Positions 13,793 through 25,031 of a DNA stretch of 64,000 bases are shown here, piece after piece (positions within the stretch are counted from its first letter, which is position 1; each line of letters starts with the position of its first letter). The stretch is from Lagopus muta. Taxonomy: Eukaryota; Chordata; Aves; Galliformes; Phasianidae. Below the pieces are notes generated by a model, which did no database searches, had not been told where the DNA came from, and saw only the letters and a program-made list of their open reading frames with translations. A program made the translations under genes and the position numbers. Location: positions 44,107,967-44,171,966 of the forward strand of contig NC_064437.1 in NCBI RefSeq assembly GCF_023343835.1. Direction: 5' to 3'.

Positions 13793-15212
13793 CCTGTTAT
13801 TGTAATGGTTAGGCTTTGAAACACCTACATACTTAAAAAAAATTGCCAGTTTTTAACAAATTTGGGTATCACTTATATAGAGGGATGGGTAATAAAAATA
13901 ATGATAATAACAACATTGGCCTGCACTCCTCAGTATCTATTGTTTTGCACTCCAGTTCACTTCCATTTCTCTGTAAGAATTTGAAGTAAATGCATTGGCT
14001 CATAGCTGGACAAAGATTCAGTGCCTATTCCAGATGGAAACAACCATATACATACCAGATATATGATAAAGCTGATATAGAGCGAATTTCAGTCAAGTTT
14101 TTACAGAACAAGATTCAGCACTACAGTCGTTACTAGCAGGCATCCCCTCACATACAGTCGCCAAATAAAAGCTAAGTTCTGAATTATACCCCAGCCTAGA
14201 GGAAGAACTTTCAGAACAGAAGGTGGCAGTGCAATGCAAGATGGCTGCTACCACCACCACCTAAGCCTGCTTTTCAGTGCATTCCATATGACAACGATCA
14301 GAAGCACAAAAGTGAATTTCAATTAAATAAAATTGCTGTCAGTATTTCAACAGGTCTACAGTAAAAAATGACTGCGGACGTTTGCAGTTGCAGTGGTAAA
14401 TTTTCATTTTGTTTATCTGCAAAAAATGATACGTATCTGCATAAATGGTAAGAAAGCTGATTTCAGTGAGCAAGGGCTTGTCTCCTGTCCTTTTCAGAGC
14501 ATATCTGAAATCCTTATTTCAGAAAACACTTGCTTGGACTGAACCAGCTCCCAGGGGTGAACAGCAAGTTGCCAAGCAAAGTGGGGGCAGTAGTTGACTA
14601 GAAGTCTTGTGCATTTTACACTTTGTCTAGCTAAACTCCACCAGAAAATCAGTACATAAATTGAGTTTGAAGCTTTACAAATTGGATATTTAAACCACTC
14701 CACACCTATAAATTGTGCAGTGCTGGAGGCCATTCTTCTTTAGTCACTATTCTTTCATGACAACAAGACCTAGTGGAAAGAATTCAGCATTTTATAAACA
14801 GAGTAACTATATGCTAAAATACTGTGGAAAAAGTAAGAAAAAAGGAAGTCATATAAACAGTAGGCGAAGCAGCAAAGTTTTTGTCAGTGCTTTGTGTTTT
14901 CTGTTCTAATGCACATATTGTTACGAGCAGAAAGCTACTGTATTTATGGGGTTCCCAAGATTTCGAAAAGATATGAAATGTGTTCTTTGCATTTTTATAA
15001 CTTTTTTGAAATCAGACCAATTCTAGCACTAAAGATCTCTTCTAATGTTATGAAATACAAACACAGTTATTTCATTTTATCACACCCAATGTAAAATATA
15101 TCATACTCTTATTTAACACAGAGAAAAACTGTAGCAAAAACAAATGATTACTCATGAGATTGAGATGAACTCTGTCTGTGAGACGTAAATTGCTTATAAA
15201 TGCAGTAAGACC
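13793..15212. other. Non-genic DNA
   Basis: No gene, RNA or repeat family is recognised. The sequence is of mixed composition with short frames on both strands that overlap one another and show no domains. Confidence 0.55.
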
Positions 15213-15235
15213 TTTTTTTTTTTTTTTTTTTTTTT
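15213..15235. repeat. T23 homopolymer tract
   Basis: An uninterrupted run of 23 T. It could be the poly(A) tail of a minus-strand retrocopy, but the sequence to its right shows no recognisable transcript body and I see no target-site duplication. The tract alone is certain; its origin is not. Confidence 0.95.
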
Positions 15236-15284
15236 GTGCTGGCTTTCTGAGAGCATATAAAGGACCAGCCACCAGGAAATTATT

Positions 15285-15315
15285 ATTAATGTGATATATT
15301 AATGTGATATATCAC
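15285..15315. repeat. 13-bp tandem duplication with palindromic end
   Basis: ATTAATGTGATAT occurs twice in direct tandem (15285-15297 and 15298-15310). The second copy runs into the perfect 12-bp palindrome GTGATATATCAC (15304-15315). It is a small local duplication with no known function. Confidence 0.9.
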
Positions 15316-18300
15316 TACAAGTTGTTGATTTTTTTTTTTCCCTGAATAAACCTGGACTTTTTTTTTCCTATCATCTATCATGCATCATTCTTTCCTTTCA
15401 TCTCACTGACCATAATTCAGGTAGCTGATACGAAGTTTTCTACATTTTTATGTTCGTGTTGAATTGGTCTTTATAAAGCTTATTCACAGTAAGCATTAAG
15501 CAAGTCTGTAGAACACGAAGTAATCCAAAACAGGAAAATATTTTTTTCCTGCAAAACCATCAGTAAATATATGAAGTAATATTCAGACAGCATGTCAGCA
15601 TTTCTGCCCAATAGTATAATGAGGTAATAAGTTATTTCAAGAGCACAAAGAATAGTAGCCCACTGAATTTTCATTTGTAGAGGTTAAACGAACAGCATTA
15701 TGCTTTAAAAGAATGCCTTCCACAACCAAAATCAGTGTATGCTTTAAGGACTCACTGACAGCTGAAATAAAGTCAGTAGGGCTTGTATACTGCTGACCTT
15801 GATAGCTTTTCTGTTTAAAACATTTTAAAGGTACATGTACAACAACATTGGAGAGGGAGGAAAAAAAGAAAGCAAATGCCAGAAGATCTAATAGAAGCAA
15901 GATGCATTTCTTTTTGACTTCTAATTAATCAAGATAACATCTCTTTCAGCTATTAGACAGTAAAATCAATAACCTGGGCAGTCTGACTGCCAGTTAGACT
16001 TATACGCCAACACCTATTATTGGCAAAACTGTGATGTATTTAACCATTTCATCCTTTATTATATTAAAAAAGGCAACCAATCTCTGTGAGAGAGTACAGA
16101 AGATAGTCCAGCACCGCAGCAAGTTGTTTTCCCATCCATGGGCAAATTTTCCACCACTGCCCCTGCATTCCTGCTCCTTCCTAATACCTTTTTGTAACTG
16201 CTATTTTGCTTTACTGGAGTGACCACTACAGAAATAAACCTAAACAAAGTACCCCAAACCTCACTACCAAATGTTAAAGGAATGTGGAAATTTATTTCTT
16301 CTGAAAATCAGTGGCACCCTGAGTGAAGCAGCACTTGGAGTAATGCTGCTATAAGCACTAGAAAAACAGTGCAGAAAAAGAGGTAGCACCTGAGCATAAA
16401 GAGGCAGACCTCAGAAAGGCTAATCATTACAGTGGTTTCATTTCAGAGGCAAGTTAAATAGATTCTTTTACATAAACTGCCTATCTTGAGGTCCTGCAAC
16501 CTCTTCCCTTGGTCAATAATCCCATTAAAGTCCATGACATTCCTATCCAAGTGCCAAATCCTGAAATCTTTTTTCTCATTAATTAGCTCATTTCCCAAGC
16601 AATCTCATTGAATTTAGATTCTTTAATCAATGCAGACAAAAATGGCCAATTCCCAAAAGAAGAAAAGATCCAAGCTGTTTTATCTACTTTTAGGAAAGCT
16701 TTCAGGCTTTTGCACATCTTCATTTATGAGGCAAAAGATTTTTCTGAGACTGACATCTTGAAGGCCTTAAAAACTTTGGAACTGCTCTTCTCTTCACTAG
16801 CCAGGCAACTAACCAGCACTAGAATCAAGGGTCTTCAACAGACCAGGAAAACCAATTAAGTCCATTCTGGACCTGCAGTTAAGGCAGAATCTGGTCCAAA
16901 ATGCAGTGAATTACTGCTGTACAGTATAAAATTCTTTTCCTTCCACTTCACTAACAAAGACTATTTTCCAACTGAATTTCTGTATAACTAGGTTTAACAC
17001 TTCAAGTTTTCCATCTATAGATTAAATAAATAAAAATTTTCAAAGTATTCTTAGAAATAGAAATAGAATGTACAAGTCTAGGAAATGGCATTATGGAGTG
17101 GCCCTGGCACACTTTATGGGGCTGTTTATTTTCATTCCTTCTCAGAGTTAGCCATTAAAAGAACATCTGAAGCCAAAAATGTTGCTAAAAAGGACTGGAT
17201 CTTGGACTGTAATTGGCACAGGATATGTAAAAAGCAACATTGCTCAACACATTCAATCAAATTACTTTGCATTTGCATATTTAAAAAGAGCACTACAAAT
17301 GGACCAGTAATTATGATATTGAAGTGTTTTTATGCTATATTTGTCTTTTTCTATTATGCACAGTGATCAGATGTAGAGTTAATTACACTTAATAATGACA
17401 ATTATGGCTTTATTTTACAAGGTAGCAAATTAACTCAATCAGGTGAATGCTATTCGAGTTATAACAGAAGAGAAATACCTAAAATCAACATTGCTCTCTA
17501 GGGTTCTTTTGACTTATCTTCCTTTGCAGTGCCAATGATCCATTGCAAAGTGTGGGGTAACTCCCACTAAGGCAAATAAGAAAACTCTAGCTTACATAAA
17601 TGCTCTGGAATTATCTTGCAAAACAAACAAACAAACAAGCAAACAAAAAACAAGACAAAAAGAAACACCACCATCAACAAAAGGAGTTTCTGTTATAGGG
17701 AGAAATAATGAAATTTTTTGCATAATTGACAGCAAAAGAAGTTCTGCACGAGACAAAAAACAAATGGATGAAACCTGACACAGTAATTCAAATGAAGCTG
17801 TTCTGAACTTTCTTCTAATTTCTTTGAACTAATTCCTCAATTATGATAAAGAATAACCAAACCCTGTATTCAATAGTAGGTGATGCACAATGAAGAAAAA
17901 TACTTAGGAATGGACCTTCTGCCACAACCTCATCTCTGCTCCATGGAACACAATGACTAGCAATGATCATTAAACACTTATATGTGATTTATGAAGATTG
18001 CCAACTATAGTCACAAATATTTAAAAAACTGGTTTAAAAATATACTTCCAACCACTCTGACTTTCTTACTGCTCATCATTATCATTACTATAAGAGCATG
18101 AGGCATTCCCCACGCTTTAACCCCTACAATATTCTTCTTACTAATTCATGTGTCTGTTTTTACTTCATAATTTCAATGTGTGTAAGAATGTAACACATAC
18201 AAAAACCTTGTCAGAACTAGATATTTCCAGACTATAAGCAGCTTAGCAGGAAGATATTATCCAAAAGTGAAGAGAACCTACAATCTCAGTCTCCCATTCT

Positions 18301-18380
18301 AATTCCTTTCTGAACCAACTGTGGTGAACAACCACTCAGCACCAATTTGTGCTAATAGTCAAAACCAGCTGAAAGTTTTC
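15316..18380. other. AT-rich non-genic DNA
   Basis: No gene is recognised. Frames of 60-95 codons at 15480-17366 are scattered across both strands without domains. A (CAAA)n-like patch lies at 17621-17650. Confidence 0.55.
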
Positions 18381-18542
18381 CAAGAGGTCCCTGTCTTTTT
18401 TGTACTGGGGAGCCCAGAACTGGACACAGTACTCCAGATGAGGCCTTACCAGAGCAGAGTAGATTGGGAGGATCACCTCCCTCGACCTGCTGGCCACGCT
18501 CCTTTTAATGCACCCCAGAATGCCATTGGCTTTTTTGGCCAC
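18381..18542 (-). pseudogene. CR1 ORF2 remnant: region after the RT
   Basis: In a different minus-strand frame from its neighbour at 18559-18879, this reads [18 protein letters not shown] and then [19 protein letters not shown], both standard CR1 ORF2 blocks immediately C-terminal to the RT. Similarity stops at KKDRDLLE near 18381. The rest of the open frame, down to 18336, is flanking sequence read through by chance. Confidence 0.88.
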
Positions 18543-18558
18543 AAGGGCACACTGCTGC

Positions 18559-18879
18559 TCATGGCCAATCTGTCATCCACAGGACACCCAGGTCCCTTTC
18601 CGCAGAGCTCCTCTCCAGCAGGTCATCCCCCAACCTGTACTGGTGCATGCAATTATTCCTCCCTAGATGCAAGACTCTGCATCTGCTTTTGTTAAACCTC
18701 ATCTGGTTTCTTACTGCCCAGCTTTCCAGACTGTCCAGGTCTCGCTGAATGGCAGCACAGCCTTCAGATGTGTCAGCCAATCCTCCCAACTTCATATCAT
18801 CAGCAAACTTGCTGAGGGTGGCCACTATCCCCTCATCAAGGTCATTGATGAAGGTGCTGAACAAGACCAGACCCAGCAC
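18559..18879 (-). pseudogene. CR1 ORF2 remnant: RT catalytic palm
   Basis: This minus-strand frame covers the RT palm of CR1 ORF2. FINDLDEG is followed by the catalytic-box motif FADD (residues 25-28, nt 18796-18807), with both metal-binding aspartates present, and then MRFNKSRCRVLHLGRN, a conserved CR1 block. The frame ends in a shift near 18560. The family continues into the block carried by the frame at 18336-18542, whose first 46 or so codons (to about 18400) are CR1. An intact CR1 ORF2 protein is around 900 or more residues, so this is a small remnant. Confidence 0.88.
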
Positions 18880-19037
18880 CGACTCCTGAGAAACACCGCT
18901 AATTACAGGTCTCCAACCAGACTCTGCACTGCCAATACGACCCTCTGTGCTCTGCCAGTCATCCAGTTCTCAACCCACCTCACTGTCCACTCATTTATGC
19001 CATGCTTCTTCGGCTTTGTTATCTCCATAGTTCTTGA

Positions 19038-19337
19038 CTACATATCTCTGAAGAGGAGAATTTTGGAGGCAAACTCCACCTTCCAGAGGAGTTCCACTTT
19101 ACCTGTCTTATGCAGAAAGATAGACTCAAAGATCATCTTTTCCCCTGCACTGGTATTGAGGCAGATTATCTTCTGTACAGAATCCCTATGGGCAGCATCT
19201 ACCTGCTTTGTCCGTCAGCAATACTGGTACCTGCTGCAACCTCACCACTGAACTATGTGCCTAGCCTTTCCTTTAGTTTAGACACAACAATAGGTTCGCC
19301 AAGCGAATCCCTCATAAACATACCCTTCAAGGCATAA
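19038..19337 (+). other. Unexplained 100-codon open stretch beside CR1
   Basis: The stretch is open on the plus strand from just after a TGA at 19035 to a TAA at 19335-19337. It starts almost exactly where CR1 similarity ends. The translation has a balanced composition (for example LPEEFHFTCLMQKDRLKDHL) but I recognise no family. I see no good acceptor at its left edge or donor at its right edge. It could be chance, a fragment of an unrecognised retrocopy, or unassigned repeat sequence. Confidence 0.2.
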
Positions 19338-22300
19338 GAAATGATGAAATGGAGGAGTCTAATTCTGAGCATCCTTTTCTTCCAGAGGGCACCCAAGTCA
19401 AGCAAGTTTGAATGTCAGTGTAGCTGATATTAAGGCTGTCATAGAGAGAAACATTCAGAGTCCAGGTCTATATTAGCATGCCAACTTGACTTCTCCTAAA
19501 GCTATTTTTCATGTGAGGTTAAAAAAAGGGAGATCTTCAATGATTTATCACTTTCGTATTTCCAACTCAAGATAGAAGTACGGTAATGTTTGTTTGTTTT
19601 TACAATGTTTTCCACTTTTAGCTGTATTTTTGGGGGGAAAGTGAAGAAGACTGTTTAAAAAATGTTTTTAAATCTCAGACAACAAAACAGCATTCCTCTA
19701 AATTAACAAAATGGATAGATTTAAGGCAACAAACAAATTTATCTGCCAATCCTCTCATTAAGCTGAACAAAAAATGTAAACACATTCATTCATCGAAACT
19801 TCTCTTCCTCCACCGTAACATCTATAATGTCTGTTTTAATATACAGAAGGAAATACTGTTAAACCCATGCTTGATTTATCACTGTGCCTAGGTAGCCAAA
19901 AGATTTAAGTAGAAACCATTCCAATAGCCTGTAGGTACCTCTGACTTTTTAATATAAAAGAGTTTTTTTTCCACTTTGACTTGCCAGAGGATTCGCATTA
20001 TCAGAGGCTGATTGTATTTGGAAAATGCTAAAATTGAATCCTCTGTACTCACCTCCCAGGCTGTTAAAGAGAAAAGTAGCCCCTATGTTAAACTGGAAGC
20101 TAGATGAGGAGTAGGCAGACATCCACTGCAATCAATGACAAGCTAATGGGCTGCTGACCATAAATTCTCTGGAAAACTTGACATGAAGCTCTTGATTCAA
20201 GTGATCTTTGCTGCAATCCTTGAGCCATTTCAAACAATCAGTTTTATTTACAGAAAATTTGGGGGCCAGCATTAAGAGATGCACTACTTCAAAGAAAGTC
20301 ATCTTGATAGCTTAACATGATTATACCTTGCAAGGAATGTTATTTTCAGTTGTCTGCACCTTTACAAGGATGCAATCAAAAAAGCAGGTTGTAAAATATC
20401 CAGAGTTATAGAATCAATAAATCAATAAATTTTACTCTTTGGTACAATAATCATAATTATTGGCTGGATTCTCAGCTAGTGTTAATAAATAACAGGGAGG
20501 CATGCATGACAAGTTGCTTCATCAGCATCTGAAGCTTTGCAGTATTTATACATTTTGATTATTAAGGAGTTTCTTTGGCAAGTCAATACTATTTCTGAGT
20601 ACACAGTTCATGTGTTTGGGTCACCCTTACAGAAAGCTTGAAAGACTTATGCTTCTGACTTGGGGGAAGATTTCCAGAAAAAAGGGTGCTGACCTCCTGT
20701 CTGCCTACTTGGTGGCTGGTAAATGTTAGCACAGCTTGATAATATCAATTAGACTGGGAAGCTTTATTTTAAGCTTTCTGAACTATCACTACTGCCTGTG
20801 TCCATTTGTCTTTTTTATTCTCTAGATGTGCCATGACAAGTATTAAATGCGACACACACCAAACTTTGAATGTCCCGCAGCCAGTTCCAATGGCTCGGAT
20901 GCTGTCATTTCGAGCTACATCAGGAGCAGTGGCTCAATGGCTGCATCTGTGACACATGTCAGAAACTTTTAAATGTCTGCTCTTTTTTTCATCAGGATGC
21001 TTCTGTATCCTAGCTGGGGAAGAGATGACATTTTGTGTTTGGGTGGAACTTGTTGTAGCTCCCTCTTCCTGCCTCCTCTAACTGTCAGCCTGAGTTTCCC
21101 CTAAACATATCAAAATGCAGGCAAATAAACCTTGTCATTTAGAAATATATTCGGTAGTAACCATGCTTGAAAACAATGTTTTAGGAGGAACTTGGGCACA
21201 TTTTCTCATAGAATGATGCGCTACACAAAACACAGCGCTAGGCTATTTCTGACCTTTGTTATGTGCCGCCTTAGAAGATTGATGTGCACAACTCAGATAC
21301 ACATGAATTCCTTAATGTTTCTGTTCTTTTTCCATTAAAGTGGAATAATTTGGCATATAAAATACACAGTACAATAGGGTGCTTTTTCCAAGGCTTGGTA
21401 GAATTAATATTTTGATAAGAATATAAACTGTAAAGGTAGAAAATTGATCTGCTAATGGATAATAAGGGGTAACAGGGCGGGACTCCAGGAGTTGAAAACC
21501 CAGTTCAGAAGACCAGAGCAGTCTTACATAATAATCAATTACATATATGTAATTCTGTAATATCACATTGGGGTTTCTTTGTCTTTTAAAATTAAAACAA
21601 ACAAAAAGACTAAAACTGGACTCTTTCATTATGACATTTTCCTTTTGGGTTTAATTGGTACAGCCATTTTTCTTTCTTTCCCTGGCAGCGTGAGTTCTTC
21701 AGATTCTCCTGGAGTTATTTGTGACTGTGTATGGGCAGCCACACGTTTCACACAGTTAAGCACTGTGTAATTTTACTCTGGGGCTCTCTTTGCCCATTTC
21801 ATCTGGCAGTGTTTCAGCCAAATTTGACTAGCAGTTGGACATACAAAAATTTTAGCTTATTAAAATATTTATTTGGGCTCCTAGTTAAGCTTCTTATTAA
21901 AAAAAATAATCAAGAAGAGAGATGCAATGGTGGCACAGGAGCTAGAACATATGTGCAAATTTGCAATTTAATCATGTGTTTTTGAATACATATCATAGAG
22001 GCAAAGATTCCCACTAGTACTAGATAAATCCTCTAGAGGGATTCTAGGGATAGTGATTGCTTTATAGGGGAACCATTCTGCCCATTTACATCTGACAGCA
22101 AAGAAAGCAGGACTCAGATGTGAGATGGACATTTAGCAGAGGGTAACCTGAGACATTGTAGAGAGCATTGCCAAACCTAAAAAGCTATCTACTCTTGCAC
22201 TGGGATAGGTGAGTGATTCACTCCTCAGTGCCGCAGCCAGCATTTGCTGGGTACACACCACAACGTGCATTCAACCCTGACATTCAGATATTGTTGTTTG

Positions 22301-22530
22301 GTTTTGTTTTTAACTCTGAGGCACTGGATCACCATTTATTTCTTTACTAGATGGAAGACCATCATTGCAAGCAAAATTTCTTTAAAAATTTCTACTAAAA
22401 TTTCTACTAAACTCCAAATAAGTTATTTTTGAAGCAAATGCTGCCTTGATGCTCTGAAGTTCAAATAAAAAAAGTTGATATTAAACAAATAACCAGAATT
22501 ATACTGCATAGAGTCAAGAATTTTCTTTAG
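19338..22530. other. Non-genic DNA, possible conserved patch at 20815-21000
   Basis: No gene is recognised. The patch at about 20815-21000 is less AT-rich, has scattered CpGs and no simple repeats, and follows a pyrimidine-rich TTCTCTAG; it could be conserved non-coding sequence. A perfect 12-bp tandem duplication (AAAATTTCTACT twice) lies at 22385-22408. The remainder shows nothing. Confidence 0.5.
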
Positions 22531-22553
22531 TATTCAACGTAAGAGGAGAACTG
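22531..22553 (+). other. Candidate microexon, 23 nt (weak)
   Basis: An acceptor-like ATTTTCTTTAG is followed by 23 nt and then CTG|GTGAGTGAG, a strong donor. Two of three frames are open. The polypyrimidine tract is short, so this is weaker than the candidate at 36081-36102. Confidence 0.15.
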
Positions 22554-23753
22554 GTGAGTGAGAGACAGAAAGAAAGATATAAAGGACCAGAATATACTTG
22601 CTATTTTCAATTGTGCATCACTGGTTAAGCAACGAGAAATAAGATTCCCAGACTTATTATGATGCTTCCTTTCTTCTCTGAGGGTATAAGGAGAGATGCA
22701 GTCATCAGGATAGGAGACTTCTTATAAAAGATAGCATTCTGCATTAGCCAAGAGCTACTTCAATTTATGCAATCATGACACAGCCCTGATTCTGAAGGCA
22801 AACAAAACCACAGGTTTGTTTGTTTGTTTGTTTTTGTTTTTTTGTAGAGATATTTTCAAGCACATTGGATAGAAGGATGAGAATAATATTCTGAAAATAT
22901 GGCCTCAAACTTAAATTGCTCAAAAATTTATAACTGTTATCATTGTTATTTATGTTGCAATACCCTTAGGGATGAAGTGTAACAATGACATTAACAGTGG
23001 CATTTATTTGGAATTTAATTTTTTTTTTTTTTAAAGGGGATTAAAGTAGAAAGTTTTGTACAAAATAAAAACAGAGTGAAAACGAAATTATTGTGATATC
23101 TTCTTGAAACAGAGATGACAGGAATGTTTTAGTTAATTTAGTCTCAGCATCCTATCAGATAAGGGCATGTTACTATCTACACTTTTCCAATATGGAAATA
23201 GAATCATATATTTTTTATTTTAGTAGCTTTCAAAAGTAAACCACTAAAACAAGCACAAACTGAAACCACCTCTCCTGTTGAATAGTCCTCAAATCTAGAC
23301 TTCTACCTTTTTGTAAAAAAAAAAAAATAAATCCATATGTTAGAAAAGTCTGGAGGTCTGGAAAGTTTGCTCAGTTTTCAGAAAGCGCGTCTGGCTTTTC
23401 AATTCAGTAAAATGAGAACTGCAGTTTTAAAAACCAAATGACAAATGTAACAGAATGTCTTATAGACCAAATCCAGCATGCTTTCATTGGAGTAAAATCC
23501 ACACACCGAAAACATCGGATCTAACTAAGTGCTTAAGAATAATTACTTCTGGAATAGACTAAACTTCTGTAAAATAATATTAATTTCCATTCTGATAGAT
23601 AACAGTGTTTCAACTGGCAAACCCTCCAGGAATTTATCAGCCAGCTGCTGCCTCAGAACTAAAAATCTGGGCTTTATTCTTACAACTGATGATAGACATT
23701 CATATTTTTTTACTGCATATTCTGGTTCTTTATGTCAAAGAGCATGATTTTCC
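22554..23753. other. AT-rich non-genic DNA
   Basis: No gene is seen. A (TTTG)n patch occurs at 22815-22845, with A and T runs at 23020-23034 and 23317-23330. Confidence 0.55.
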
Positions 23754-23781
23754 TTTTTTTTTTTTTTTTTTTTTTTTTTTT
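23754..23781. repeat. T28 homopolymer tract
   Basis: Twenty-eight consecutive T, the longest homopolymer in the window. No retrocopy body or target-site duplication is evident beside it. Confidence 0.95.
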
Positions 23782-24957
23782 GATGCCTCATTAGAAAATT
23801 CAAATAATTCCAGCATTAAGCTGAAACTTGTGCTTGCTTCCATATTGCCACTGAGTGCTTCTTGATGAGAGTGAATGCATATACAGCGCAAAATACGCAA
23901 GACTACTGCATCCTATTCCTGGCTTCATTAGCTCAAAGCAGACCTGTTTTTTTCTTTTTAAACTGCATGTGTATTCCTGTGTTTTGTGATATTTGCTCTT
24001 ACTGCCATTGATATTGAAAGCTTTGCTCCTGACATGAAAGGGAAGAGGATAAGACTCAGAATGTGCTTATACTGTAAACTTGTGATTAACATTAACAGCT
24101 GGTAGGTTTTTTACTCCTAAGCCTCATAAATACAGCTGAAAAAGCATTTATCTGAAAGTGGAAAATGAGGGCTTAGCTAGATCTGTGCAAAGCTTTCATA
24201 ATGAAAGCCAGAACTAGCCTGATTTGGGAGACTTGCTAGAGGTCTGACATTCAGGCCAGGTTTGCTAACCCCTCAGTGAATGTAGCTGATTTACAGTTCC
24301 AGGTGAAAACCACTTACAGCTCAGTAGTGGTTTTGGCTGAACAACACTTTCAGCTTCTTCTCAAAACTGAAACTTACTGGGTGTGAATCCACAATAACCA
24401 AAACTTATTTAAAAAAGAAATAAAAATAAAAAAATTGGCATGAGCATCACATGAACGGAAAACACCCAACTCTGAGAAACCCAAGTGCAACGAGCAGTAG
24501 CTGGGGGGGAGGTATGTTAGATATTATAGATATTGCAGCTCCACCTTCATGTGAAGTAATGGCCAAAGAGGTGTGTAATTAGTGGAACTCAAACTAAACA
24601 CATCAGGCACCAATTGATAACTTTAGTTTATCTGTATTTCTAAGCTCACTAACAATTCAATTGCCTTTTGTAATATCCACATTGTAGAGTAGGTGGTGAT
24701 TTGGTGGTTTGGGAAGTAGCCAAGGAAACAGACTCGAAGTATAGTGAACTTTCTTCCAAAATTGATGTTGAAATTTGGCTACCTGAAACACATTACAAGT
24801 CATGGCTAAATCAGTAGAGTATTAAAAAGGAAATGATCTTGAGCAGAGAAGTTTTTCTTTTCCCCTCTCCTGCATTGTAATCCTCTGACCAACCCTAAAT
24901 AGACTACTAAGCTAAAGGAAATTAAAGAAAAGATGAATAAAAAAAACCTCAAGCTGG
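23782..24957. other. AT-rich non-genic DNA
   Basis: I see no gene, RNA or recognisable repeat family here. Confidence 0.55.
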
Positions 24958-25031
24958 GCCAAATTCATCCCCAGTGTAGCTTAGCTCAAGTAGAGTTAAG
25001 TCAATGGAGTTCCACCAGGGATGAATTTGGC
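24958..25031. repeat. Palindromic MITE-like element
   Basis: A perfect 14-bp inverted repeat (GCCAAATTCATCCC at 24958-24971, its complement at 25018-25031) flanks a 46-bp core. Pairing appears to continue weakly inward: the core contains TCAATGGAGTTCCACCAG, whose complement resembles the left side. Near-perfect palindromes with this core type are a known class of old interspersed repeat in amniotes (recalled, not searched). No autonomous transposase is present. Related partial copies are at 7745-7860 and 8221-8300. Confidence 0.6.

Larger units (their letters stand above)
18381..19035 (-). mobile_element. CR1 LINE internal fragment (reverse transcriptase)
   Basis: This fragment of CR1 ORF2 lacks both the CR1 5' part and the 3' end. 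Read on the minus strand it starts in the RT palm, with RWVENWMTGRAQRVV at about 18940-18985 and then GWRPVISGVSQ. It passes through the catalytic region and ends at KKDRDLLE near 18381. The family enzyme performs target-primed reverse transcription, but this copy is inactive because it is truncated at both ends and frameshifted near 18555. It is more diverged than the copy at 28927-30592 and so probably older. The 5' limit near 19035 is approximate. Confidence 0.92.

Noticed and set aside
18667..19251. 194-codon plus-strand frame
   Set aside because: Its first two thirds are the antisense of the CR1 reverse transcriptase.
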